64,000 nucleotides of DNA. Source: Agelaius tricolor. Lineage: Eukaryota; Chordata; Aves; Passeriformes; Icteridae. The notes under the pieces are model-generated. The model searched no databases. It saw nothing but the letters and a program-made list of their open reading frames with translations, and was not told the origin of the DNA. Positions 54,166-64,000 of this stretch are shown here, in pieces. Each line of letters begins with the position of its first letter. Within the stretch, counting starts at the first letter, position 1. The position numbers were made by a program, and so were the translations under genes. The stretch lies in the NCBI GenBank assembly GCA_023055355.1, contig JALJCS010000001.1, positions 106,842,881 to 106,906,880 of the forward strand, written 5' to 3'.

Positions 54166-57100
54166 TAATAGTTTGCAAGAATTTTATGGGTAAGGCAGTG
54201 TAGAACAAATAATGTGGACTTATTAGCATAAGTATTCTCATAAGTATGCTTCAGTTGCTGAATTATGTGTGTTTGAGCTCACAGCTGTCAATAAATTGGT
54301 CACACTCTGTCTGTGTTTTCTGCAGTGTCTTAACAGTTGCTAACAGCTATGTCTTTTGATTTTACTTAAAATTTAAACTTGGAAGAAAAATATGGTAACT
54401 TGAAAAATACACTAGTGTGCTCAGTGAAATAGAAAGCTTAAATTCTAGTGCTGCTTCTGGTGTTGGTTGAGTTTGAAAACAGATGCCATATTTGTTTGGA
54501 ATTTTAGTATCTGTTTCTTCAGATAGAAGTGAAGAAGGAGCCCTGGTTTCAGCTCCTGGCAGTCGGACCAAAAGGAAGTTTGGAGGCTTGTTTTACAGGA
54601 ATTACAGGAGTTAAAATTAATTCCTGAATTTTCCAGCAGAAATATACTAGGTTATTACCTTTCCCTTAGTCATCTTAAATTTTTTTTTGCCTTTCAGGTT
54701 CACCTTGACAGTGGTACCTTTGAAAAATGCTGTAAAACTTACATTTCATTTGAGGTCTAGTGGTGGTTAGAAATAAGACTTTGGTTAAGAGGAAAATATC
54801 ACTGTAATGGGAGATAGAAGGAAGGTGCTTGGCCAAAGAAGACATATTAAATCTTATGGGAAATGCTGGTAACTTCTTCCATGCTGGCTGATCCATCATT
54901 GTCATGAAAAGAGCATAGGGAGCCTCAAATTCTTCTTGTGGTTCATTGAACTGGAAGGCTGTTGATGTGCTCATTACATGATGCTACTCTCTATCCAAAT
55001 CTGAAATAAAAAAATTAGGATCAGGAAACAAAGTGAGGCTACCTATAGGGAAGACTAACTGTGCTAGATAAACAGCAGGTACTACACCAGGACATAAGAC
55101 CTACTTGCATTCAAGCTCAGATAAGATGGATGTGTAGCTACCAAAAGATGAGGAGGGAGCAGAGAAAATGGTGCATAAAAGTGTTTATAACTGATATTTT
55201 CCTTTACGTAAAAGAAAAAAAAATCGTAAGGCAGGGACATTTAGAGGCTGCTTCATTACAAGTTTGTGGGCTGGTCTTACCAAAGGTTTCAGGTAATCAA
55301 ACTTTTGGTTTAAGCTTTAAAATCAAACTACAGCTTTATAGACCTAAGGCAAGCAATATGTAGCTTGTTTGGTTTCTTTTTTTCCCTCTTTTTTTTTTCT
55401 AAATTTTTATCTATTATTTTTCTGAAATAGGAAGGGAAGCTAAATCTTCAAATTTTAACCAAATTATGATAGAAATAAGTGAGTTGTGGTGATTAAGATT
55501 TGTGCAAATTGGAGATATTTCACATTGATTAAAATCCTTTGGAGCCTAGCTCTTTTTTCAAGAACAGGTTATCTCTTAAAAAAGTCAATTCCATTAGAAA
55601 ATTCATGTTTTAATACTTTGAAACTGCTTTGCTCAATAATGTCAAGTAATTCTCTACTGTCCAAGAAAAGGTAAACCAAAAGAATACTTCGTGTTTAATG
55701 ATCTCTTCATATCCAGAGATATATTGTTGGCAGCCTTGATAGGCCTGATCTCAATAAATCATGTTTTGAAGGCAGGACATAAATAGAAATGGGAAAGAAA
55801 ATTAAAAAGAAGGTTTTCTTGTATATATTTTGATCTACTTGTTCTACTTGGTATTACTGTTAATATTTGAGAGAGACAAACCCCCAAACATAACCTCTTT
55901 TTGAAAAATTTAAAATAAAATTCACAATGAATTATTAGATTGAGTTATTTAATCTATTTGAAAAGCATAAAGACTTGTTCCAGGATATAATCTCTTTAAA
56001 ATGATATTTCTTTCTGGAGTGGCCAGGCCCTTTATATTGTAAGAGTGGTTGCTCCCGTAATCTCATCTACAATATTTTTTGTTTTTCTCTTGAAATCTCT
56101 TTCTGTCTGAAGAGGCTGAAAAAAACCCCAGTCTGTTTTAAAAAGGTTATCTTCTGTCTTTTTTTTTTGGTGGTGTTTTCTGTAAAATGAACTTAAATTC
56201 TACTTTTTAAAGACTGTCAACTTCTCTTTGTTAGTAACATCTCCTATGGATAATTCCAGGACTTTAAAAGCAAATGACACTGCTGGGAAGTGCACAGCAT
56301 CACTTGCCTTTGGAGTACATACAGGAACAACTCTCAGCTATGGGACACTATTAGTCTTAAAGAAGCAGATTTTATATATCTGTTGGAGTTTAAGTGCAAA
56401 CTGGTGGTTTTTGAGGCAGGGGGAGAGGAACCTTTTGAAAGGAAGTAGTCACTTGATCTTGGGAAGTGGCTCTCTCCTGTCATAGGGTAAGACAAATATT
56501 CAGTTATGAGTCTGGGACTCAATATGATGTTTCAACTAAGATTTAGAAATTGTGTTGTATGACTTGTGCCATTTTAAGACCTAATTACAAATCATTAAAA
56601 TGAAGGCAATGAATGCAAAATATTTATCACTGTTTATGTCTGTTTTGTCCATTTGATCAGTGATTCCTTAATGAAAGATGGATACAATTCTTAATTTCTT
56701 TTTTCTTTGTTTCTCTTTTAATCACCTACATTTTGCACTCTTTTATTGGATGGTTGTTGAAGATGATGATATATGCCTTTTTTAATGATGATTTTAGAGC
56801 TATGGATTTCCTTTATCTGAATGGACAATTCCCCAAAGGCTATGCTGGTCAAGACAATAATTTGTTGGTATAGCAGCTACAGTGATAATTTAATTGCTAA
56901 AACTAATATTTTTTGGAGATTCATATTTGCTTTATGTATTTTTAGTAGTATTGTAAACATGGATACAAAAGCAGCTGATAGTTTTATTATAGAGAGGAAG
57001 AAAAGGTATAAAGCATGCATAAACTAGGTCTGGATACTTCTCCAAGAAATTATCAATTTCCCACATGTCCTGCAAGATGGCAGGTTGACTCTGAGGAAAA

Positions 57101-57576
57101 GCATGATTTCATGTGATAAATATATTCTAAAAATATGTTTATCTCCTTAAATATTAGGGCTCAGTTTATTGAATTTTCTAAGGAATTGCTCATGTTTAGT
57201 AATAATAAAGGAGAGATCACCTGCTTCAGAGCTAAAAAAAAAATTGTGTCCATGTTCTTCATCTCAGTGTGGGATATATCTTCTAGGGTAAAAACAAATG
57301 GTAAAAGCTGTGTGGTTATTTGTCACTTTGCAGCCAATAAAAGGCCATGTTAACTCTAGTGTCACTCCCAGAGGTATGCTAGAGACCAATACTCCAAGTG
57401 CACAGTCCAACTGCCCCTGGACAGTGGGGACATTGTGTCCAGCTCTATTCAATCCCCCGAGTTTCTACCTTGTATGAAGGAAAGCCATTTATGTGACTGA
57501 TCCATGTAAGTGTAGAAGTCCTCCATACTATTTTTTGTGTCTTTCAATCCACAGAGTAGATGCCTTCAAAAAATTA

Positions 57577-57665
57577 AGGTGAGGTATCCCTGCCTCTGAG
57601 GACAGGATTGTAACTAGATGATGTTTAAGGTTCCTTCCAACCCAAACTATTTTATGATTCTGTGA
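57577..57665 (+). mobile_element. CR1 LINE, extreme 3' end
   Basis: A short 5'-truncated copy with the diagnostic CR1 terminus: gaggtatccctgcctctgag, ggattgtaactagatgatg, tttaaggttccttccaaccc, then a tattttatgattctgtga tail. It has no coding content. Just upstream, 57361-57470 is slightly GC-richer sequence of unknown origin. Confidence 0.92.
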
Positions 57666-58795
57666 GATGTATGAAATAGATATTTGTATTTGGTCTGGAT
57701 CTAATTTGATTTGAGATTGGGTGGTATGAAGGTGGTAAAGGGGAAGTCAGTGCTTAGAGCCCAGTTTGAAATAAGAGAGAAAATTTGGAATCCCAGTCTC
57801 CCTTTGTAATAATGGAGATTACTGCTAAGAACAGACATTAGTTTGTTGTCTCCCTCTTTAAAGCATTCTCCCTATATTCTCAGAGAAGGAATAGCTGTAC
57901 ATCTCATTCCTAATTTGAGACAAAGGCATAAGTTGTTTTTAATACACTGTGGGTAGCACATGGACCCTGGCCCGTGCGTTATGATGCAGAAGTGGCTGAG
58001 CCAGAGAAGATGAATGTCTGCAGTTGAGCGTTTGCTCCTCATTTCAGACTCACAGTGCTGGTTTGTTCTGTGCTGATCAGACCTTCCTGGTGTTCACGAG
58101 TGTGTAATGAGGAATGCAAGATCGCTTGCCATAGAAGAAAATAGAGATTGTGCCATGCTGAAATAGGTACAGGGAAGTTTCTAGAGGGATATGATCAATA
58201 ACCGTGGAGTGAGCAAAGATCAGGTTGGGTACAGTGTAATAAGGAAGACTCAAGACTGTACAAATAAGATGAAGTAGATGAATAAACTAGAGAGGTTAAT
58301 TCTACCTTGACTCGGTAAAAAGAGATGCAGTTTTTACTGGGGAGATATGGTAATAGAAATAAAAATGAACATAGAAGGGACAAAGGTTTTAATATTATAA
58401 TAAAGCCTCTACCCTGGTAGAATTGTATGGCGTAGGTATTGTTGCACTAAGTTGATGGGTTTTTTCTTTCAGGAAATTAGAAATGTGTGAGTCCTTTTTT
58501 TGTGGATCTCTGGTTTAAGAGTCCTGCACTGACTTTCATTATTTTAATTTTTTTCTTTTACATTAAATAATAGCTACTTTCTGCTTCCTTCTTTGATTTA
58601 ATTTCCTTTTTTTTCTATCAAGACTTTTTTTTAATATAGCCCATATTTGTACAGGCAAAAAAATTGTAGTAAGGCTCTAAAACATTTTTCTTGCTAAAAA
58701 AGATAAATATTGCTTCTTTTGGTCATTTTAAATGGAAAAGCATATTTCTTTTAACTAGGATTTCGTGTTAAAAAACAAATGCGGAAACAGACAAA

Positions 58796-58896
58796 ACTCC
58801 AGCAAAAATCCACCCCCCCCCCAAAAAAAAGAAAAAAAAATCAACAAAATAAAAAAAACCCCAAAAATAAACAACAAAACAACCAAAACCCAAATC
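58796..58896. repeat. A/C-rich low-complexity stretch with C and A homopolymers
   Basis: About 100 bp almost free of G and T on this strand, starting with a run of C, then A runs and CCCC/CAA units. It may be a degraded simple repeat or element tail. The origin is not visible. Confidence 0.88.
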
Positions 58897-59287
58897 TAAA
58901 AAAAATCCTAGAAGGATGTAATGAGGGACCGGTTAGTTTTTTTTCTCCCTTAAAGTAATTTATGGTCTCTTTGTTAATTAAATTCCACTAAACTGTCCCT
59001 GGACACTAATTAAGTCCTTTCAGATTTACAGATTTGCTACAGTCAATTGTTTTTACGAAAGAAAAGTGGAAAAATGACAATATGTTTGTCATCTGCATGT
59101 CCTAATGGATTTAATTGGTCTCAAAACAATAACTTAATTTTGAGTATGTATTCTAATCTCTGTGCTGAAGAAAACAGACTAGGTAAACTGTAAATAAGTT
59201 TTTTAATTACAGACAATTAAAAAAAAGAGAAAAAATGCATGAATAATTAGATGATGAGCTCTTAAATTGTAGAAGCACTTGTAGAGA

Positions 59288-59332
59288 TATCAATATATTG
59301 ATACTTTTATATATCAACAGAAGAAGTTGATA
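59288..59332. repeat. Direct repeat copy 1 (partner at 59794-59825)
   Basis: The 24 bp at 59309-59332 (starts atatatcaacagaag) recur at 59802-59825 with one mismatch. Both copies are preceded by atatcaatatat, and here about 14 bp separate the two parts. Confidence 0.85.
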
Positions 59333-59737
59333 TAAACAGCATTCTGGATATTTTTTCTTAATTAACTTTTGTTTTGGTCTTGAGTGAATGAGTATAAACA
59401 CCAAAAATCTGTTACATCCATTAACAGAAGCCAAACTAAATGCTGAAAAATTATTTCAGAAATAAAAATGTTTTGTGTTGGTCTTTAGCAGTGAATCCTG
59501 TGCTTTAACTGAAATGAAGGAAGTTGAAAGATGTCATTTTGTTGCTATATTTACTCTAGTATGCAGGTGGCATTGATTTGTTATAAAATGACAATTTTTT
59601 TCTTGGGACTGGTATTAAAATTCCCATTATCTAATTACTGCTGTATTTGGTGTTATTTTGGCCTCATCTTGATTTTGTGGGCAGTTATGGCTCTCAGAAT
59701 CAAAATATTATTAAGGTACTTGAATGTGTCTTGAGTA

Positions 59738-59792
59738 GGCCAACGAGGCTGGTGAAAGGGCTGGAAGGCTTGATGTCCTATGAGGACTGTGG
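59738..59792 (+). mobile_element. Short CR1-like fragment
   Basis: The segment gccaacgaggctggtgaaag followed by ggctggaaggcttgatgtcc and tatgaggac resembles the part of CR1 just upstream of the ctgagggagctgggg motif. It then stops abruptly at a copy of a direct repeat. It is only about 55 bp, so the assignment is moderate. Confidence 0.5.
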
Positions 59793-59793
59793 G

Positions 59794-59825
59794 ATATCAA
59801 TATATATCAACAGAACAAGTTGATA
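59794..59825. repeat. Direct repeat copy 2 (partner at 59288-59332)
   Basis: This is the compact version of the repeat, immediately after the 59738-59792 CR1-like fragment. The pair brackets about 470 bp. Confidence 0.85.
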
Positions 59826-59897
59826 ACCAGGAACATTTAGGTTAGAACAAAATAACAGGTGTCCTTGAAAGGCATGGGAAAATCCACCTAATGAGTT

Positions 59898-60022
59898 TGG
59901 TGGTTTGTTGGTGTTTTTTGTGGGTGGTGGTTTTTTAAAATTTTGTTTTGGTTTGGTTTTTGTTTTCTTTTTTTCTTTTGTTTTGGTTTTGTTTGTTTGT
60001 ATGTTTTTTATTATCATTAATT
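59898..60022. repeat. T/G-rich low-complexity stretch
   Basis: Irregular TTTTGG, GTTT and GGTGG units over about 125 bp, ending in T-rich sequence. The complementary strand gives an open frame of Lys/Thr/Pro residues that is an artefact of the composition. Confidence 0.88.
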
Positions 60023-61695
60023 TTTATTCTTTAATTTTTTCAACATCAATGTTTTCATACTGATCTTCTTAGACAGAACAGAAAAAGAAAAGACAGATAA
60101 GAGTAATCTTCAAAAGTCTCTATCAGGACTATTTACTACCACTGGTGCTAATGTCTCTATCAAATGTGCAGAAACATTAAATTATAAATGAATATTAAGT
60201 TATTCCACTGCCATTGATACTGATTTCTCAAATTGGATTTATGTTTATTTTATGTATAGATGAAAACTCTATCTAATTGCATCCGTGTGTACTTTTGTAT
60301 ATTTATAATGTTTTGACTTGTGCAGTTTTAGCTAGCATTTATTCTGGTTCTATGAAGCAGAAGCAGAATTTAGAGTACTGGCTGCTTATGAATGGCTAGG
60401 TGGGTATTTTTTTCTGCAAATGAATAAATTTTTGTATAAATAATATCAAAGATAGCAATTGGGGTGCATAGCTTAGCACAGAATGCTAAATGGAACTAAT
60501 TAATTCCTAATTTGTGCATTATCAATTAACAGTTATTCTATATTGCTTTAGTGGAATGAATGAAATGAGTACCTAAAGTAGGGTGATATTTACCATTGTG
60601 AACAAAGTAGACTTGAAGCTTCCCATGCATACAAGCTGGAATGGCATGTAGTTCTGTTCCACATCTTTTCAATCACCAGTTCAGAGAGGTTACAGCATTT
60701 GTAGCACTTTTACTGAACATTTTTATTGAGGAAAAAAGACTTTTAAGCCTTCTTTAATAAATTCAAATTTGGTAAAATTATAATAATTAATAACACGAAT
60801 AATTTGGACAATGAGGGAATATTATCCTGAATGATTATATATTCCATAAAGTCTTTTAAATACAGAATGTTTCAAGTGCTGTGCACAGTAGTTTCACGGG
60901 AAGTTTCAATTAGTAGTTTTGTGCTAAACCTGATTGTGGTATTTGGATGTAGCTGGTTAGTGTATTCCTTTACTAAGACAGTTATTGCACATTTATTCTG
61001 TAAAGTCCAGAAATATTTTTTGTAGTGTTATATCAATATATCAGTAATATGGAGGATGTTGTGAAGTTAAAATTTCACTTTCAAGCACTTTTAGTCCTTA
61101 TGCAGATGTTCATGATTACTTTAGCTAGTTGTCTGAAGAAAAAGTGTTCAATTCTGTTATTCTTTTATGGCAAACTGGCCTGTAATTGTTCTTTGAGAAT
61201 AACTCTGTACAGATTCCATTTAATTTTTTTAAAAGCAAAGTAAATGTTAACAAGTTAACAAAATGCATGATTCTAGCCCATCTTTCAGGAAAACATGTTG
61301 CTACAGCTCTCACCCATATTTTGACCAATAATTGAATTTGAACGTACTGCAATAAGACTCAGTGTCACAAAAACAAATCTAGGGATTTAAAATAAATAAG
61401 TTTCAAAAGTACATAATATGTTTTATAGTATTTTTCTATAAGCCTAAGGAACAGAGGTGGAGGTAATATTTCCATAAGTTATAACAATTAACATATTACA
61501 AATAGTGCTTTAATTGTTTTGCTAATGTGGGTTTGAAGAAACTTAAGAATTTAAACCTTACAGAAAACTGCCTAGGGAACTTCTTATCAAAAGAATTGTT
61601 TCATGAAGACTGGAAATTTTTTTATATGTCCAAATTCAGAAATATATGATAGGAAAACTAAGTGAAAAATGAAGAGGAAAACTGAGACAAGATCT

Positions 61696-61734
61696 GTTTC
61701 ACATTCTTGTATGGGGCATACAAGAATGTGAAAC
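61696..61734. repeat. Perfect inverted repeat, 18-bp arms, 3-nt loop
   Basis: The left arm 61696-61713 (gtttcacattcttgtatg) and right arm 61717-61734 are exact reverse complements around GGG. The flanks do not continue the pairing. Confidence 0.97.
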
Positions 61735-63420
61735 TTTAAGATTTATCCAAACTACAGTACAGTTTTACTCTTATTTCATATTACATACTTTAGTAATAGT
61801 AAAGTAAAAGGATTCCATATTTTATCCTCTGGCTGGGAGAACACTGTGAAATGTACTTGTGATGTCAGTCCCTTCATGAATTGCTGCGTCACTCTCAGTT
61901 CAAATGTTACTGTCTTCATTCATTTCAGCTTCAATTAGAGAGTTTTTTTCTCTCTTGCACTCTTACCAGTTCCTTTCTTTTAAAGCAAAAATGAAACTGC
62001 TTTTGTTTCCAAGAGTAAATGTGCTAAGCTGGTGTAAATTCTGTCTGAGGATGTTCATTTATGCGTCTTTTCAAGTTAAGATCATTTTAGAATTGCTAAC
62101 TTGTTGTATTGCTTCTTTTGTCATTGATTCTGACATCTTTGACAAAATCTTTTATCTTTTGACAGTAGTATAGCTCTTTTTTTTCACTCTTTACCCTCAT
62201 TAAATTACACTGCTCATACATCATCCACTTGAGAGATCATATTTCATACAATTATGATAATTAATTTGAAATGCCCAGGACTGTTAATTCTTATTGCTGT
62301 CACCATCATAATACTGAATTAATGATAAAACTTTATGAAAATGTTCAAAAAAACGTATTTAGAAAACAGAATAGCAACAACATTTCAAATCAGTCATATC
62401 ATAACAAAGCATTTGACATAATAGAGCATAAATGTCAAATGTAGCTGGAGACTAGAAAAAGATGGCAAATCTAATATATTGATAAGGCATAATGTTGTCT
62501 TAATTTTCAGCATTTCCTTCAACTATGATATTTTTTCTTATATTTTCACACATTATATGCAAAGGTGAGGAAGGGATGGACAGGACTCAGTTTTTTATTT
62601 ATTTTTTTCTAGTTGCCATATGCTGCATCTGATAAGTACTCAGGTGGCAAAAGAAAAAGTTTTATGGTGATCTTCAAGATCAAAACTGTTCCATGAACTG
62701 AAGGTCTTTTCTGAACTTTAGTGGCACGTCAGTTCTCTCTTGTGGAACTATATGAGATGGGGTAGAGGGCTTTTTTCACTGCAGTACTGCAAAGCCTTTA
62801 TTAGAAAAGAATTGTTACTGGAAATAAGCTGAATTGGGATTGGCTATTTGCAACTATAAAAGATGTTTGCACCCATGCTCTGATGTGCTTGCTTAGCATA
62901 TTTAAGGAAAACAATAAAGCTGATTATTGCCTTGCTCTTCAGTTACAGCTGGTTATGCTGAAACAGCAGTACAATGGATTTAACATTCTGATGCTTAGAC
63001 CCGAGATGCAGAAAAATTAAGTGATATGCACAGTATCAGAATAGAAATCTTGACTGTCTATGGAGTTAAACCTAGATCCATGGTTTTCTTGTTCAGTGAT
63101 TTTTTTTAACCCTAAAACTAGTCTGTTCTATAGATGCTATTTTAGTAATTGCAACTTCAGTATTAGTCATGAATATAATTTTAAACACTTCTCCTTTCCT
63201 GTACTAAGTAACTGTTTAAAAATTACTATTTTTTTTTAGTCTAAAAGAAAGGGGGATTGGGATTTTAGTTTGGGTTGGTTTTTATTTTTTTCTGGCCTAG
63301 TCTAGACACTTATAAATTTTTTCATTATAATGAGATTTGTATTTCAAATGCATATACGTACCTGCACAGACATGTGTAATTAAAAATGCAGTTCTGCCTT
63401 TTTTTTGTTGTTTGCTTGTT

Positions 63421-63612
63421 TTAGAAAGGAGAATTTTTCTCAGATACTGAGAATTGGAACAGGCTGTCCAGAGAGATGGTGGGGTCACCATTCCTGGAAG
63501 TTTTCAAAGAAATTACTTGGTACTTAGTGCTATGCTTGAATTGGTGTGGTGGTCTTTGGTCAAAGGTAGGGCTCTGTGATCTTGGATAATGTTTCTATGA
63601 TTCTATTCTATT
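63421..63612 (+). mobile_element. CR1 LINE 3' end
   Basis: Landmarks in order are a tagaaaggagaatttttctc motif, gaattggaacaggctgtcca, gagagatggtggggtcacca, ttcctggaagttttcaaaga, a cttagtgctatgcttgaatt segment, ggtcaaaggtagggctctgt, and a tail of imperfect TTCTATGA / TTCTATTC repeats. It belongs to the same CR1 subgroup as the 24-kb copy (shared cttagtgc / ggtcaaaggt type segment) and is better preserved at its end. Confidence 0.9.
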
Positions 63613-64000
63613 ACACAGTCTAGGAAAAAAAAGTCAGAACTACCTATCCTGAAACGTTTTCTCTGATTACTGGCATGGCTGCCATCCAAGAGATAGTTTT
63701 CAAAAGTATTTTCAGTAGGAAATAATGTAACTTTTATTTGCCCCCTGATACTCAGTGGTCCAGAACTGCCTTTCAGGGTAACTAGTACTTTTAGTTAGTG
63801 ATATGCTCAAAAGAATTGTATTACCAAAACCCCCCACCCTTTCCTTCCCCTCTTCTCAAGAATCCCAACTTGATCAAATTATTTTTTTCCTAAAGCATAA
63901 ACTGCTGCAATGTAAATTCTTTGAATGCGTTTGTATAGCCAAAAGGCCACATATGGGCAATGTGGCATTTGGAATTAATTCCTTAAGATATGATAGAACA

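Noticed and set aside
54675..54974. 99-codon antisense open frame
   Set aside because: I see no recognisable family, no splice-like borders and no codon-like composition. It is expected by chance.

Overview
This is nuclear DNA from a bird, most likely a passerine. It lies inside the kainate-type glutamate receptor gene GRIK2 (GluK2/GluR6), read on the + strand. The evidence is AT-rich intronic sequence with no dense coding, two short GC-richer exons whose conceptual translation I recognise as GluK2, several avian CR1 LINE 3' ends, an avian-type LTR, and a tRNA-Ile-derived SINE with a CR1 tail. That SINE resembles the passerine TguSINE1 family.

Layout: 1-49711 is the 3' part of GRIK2 intron 1. 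Exon 2 is 49712-49879 (168 bp), intron 2 is 49880-53809 (3930 bp), exon 3 is 53810-54067 (258 bp), and 54068-64000 is the 5' part of intron 3. Both exons start and end in phase 1, and together they encode about 142 residues of the extracellular amino-terminal domain, residues 39-181 in human numbering as I recall it. Exon 1 (signal peptide) and the ligand-binding and membrane exons are not in the window.

The introns carry CR1 fragments at 24.07-24.52, 26.50-26.69, 57.58-57.67, 59.74-59.79 and 63.42-63.61 kb, all in sense orientation. They also carry the SINE at 36.33-36.48 kb, an antisense LTR at 29.88-30.30 kb and a GC-rich avian interspersed repeat at 18.08-18.33 kb. Smaller features are short tandem duplications, a (TA)n microsatellite, a T28 tract, A/C-rich low-complexity stretches and three hairpins. 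Two of the hairpins have nearly perfect or perfect arms of 18-21 bp.

There is no operon, CRISPR array, phage or bacterial system here, and I saw no convincing second protein gene. The points most worth checking are a cysteine at position 44 of GluK2 where I recall tyrosine in mammals, two intronic sites resembling recursive-splice sites, the hairpins, and an antisense 147-codon open frame containing an exon-like 99-bp segment. Statements about repeat families and the mammalian protein rest on memory, not on a search.
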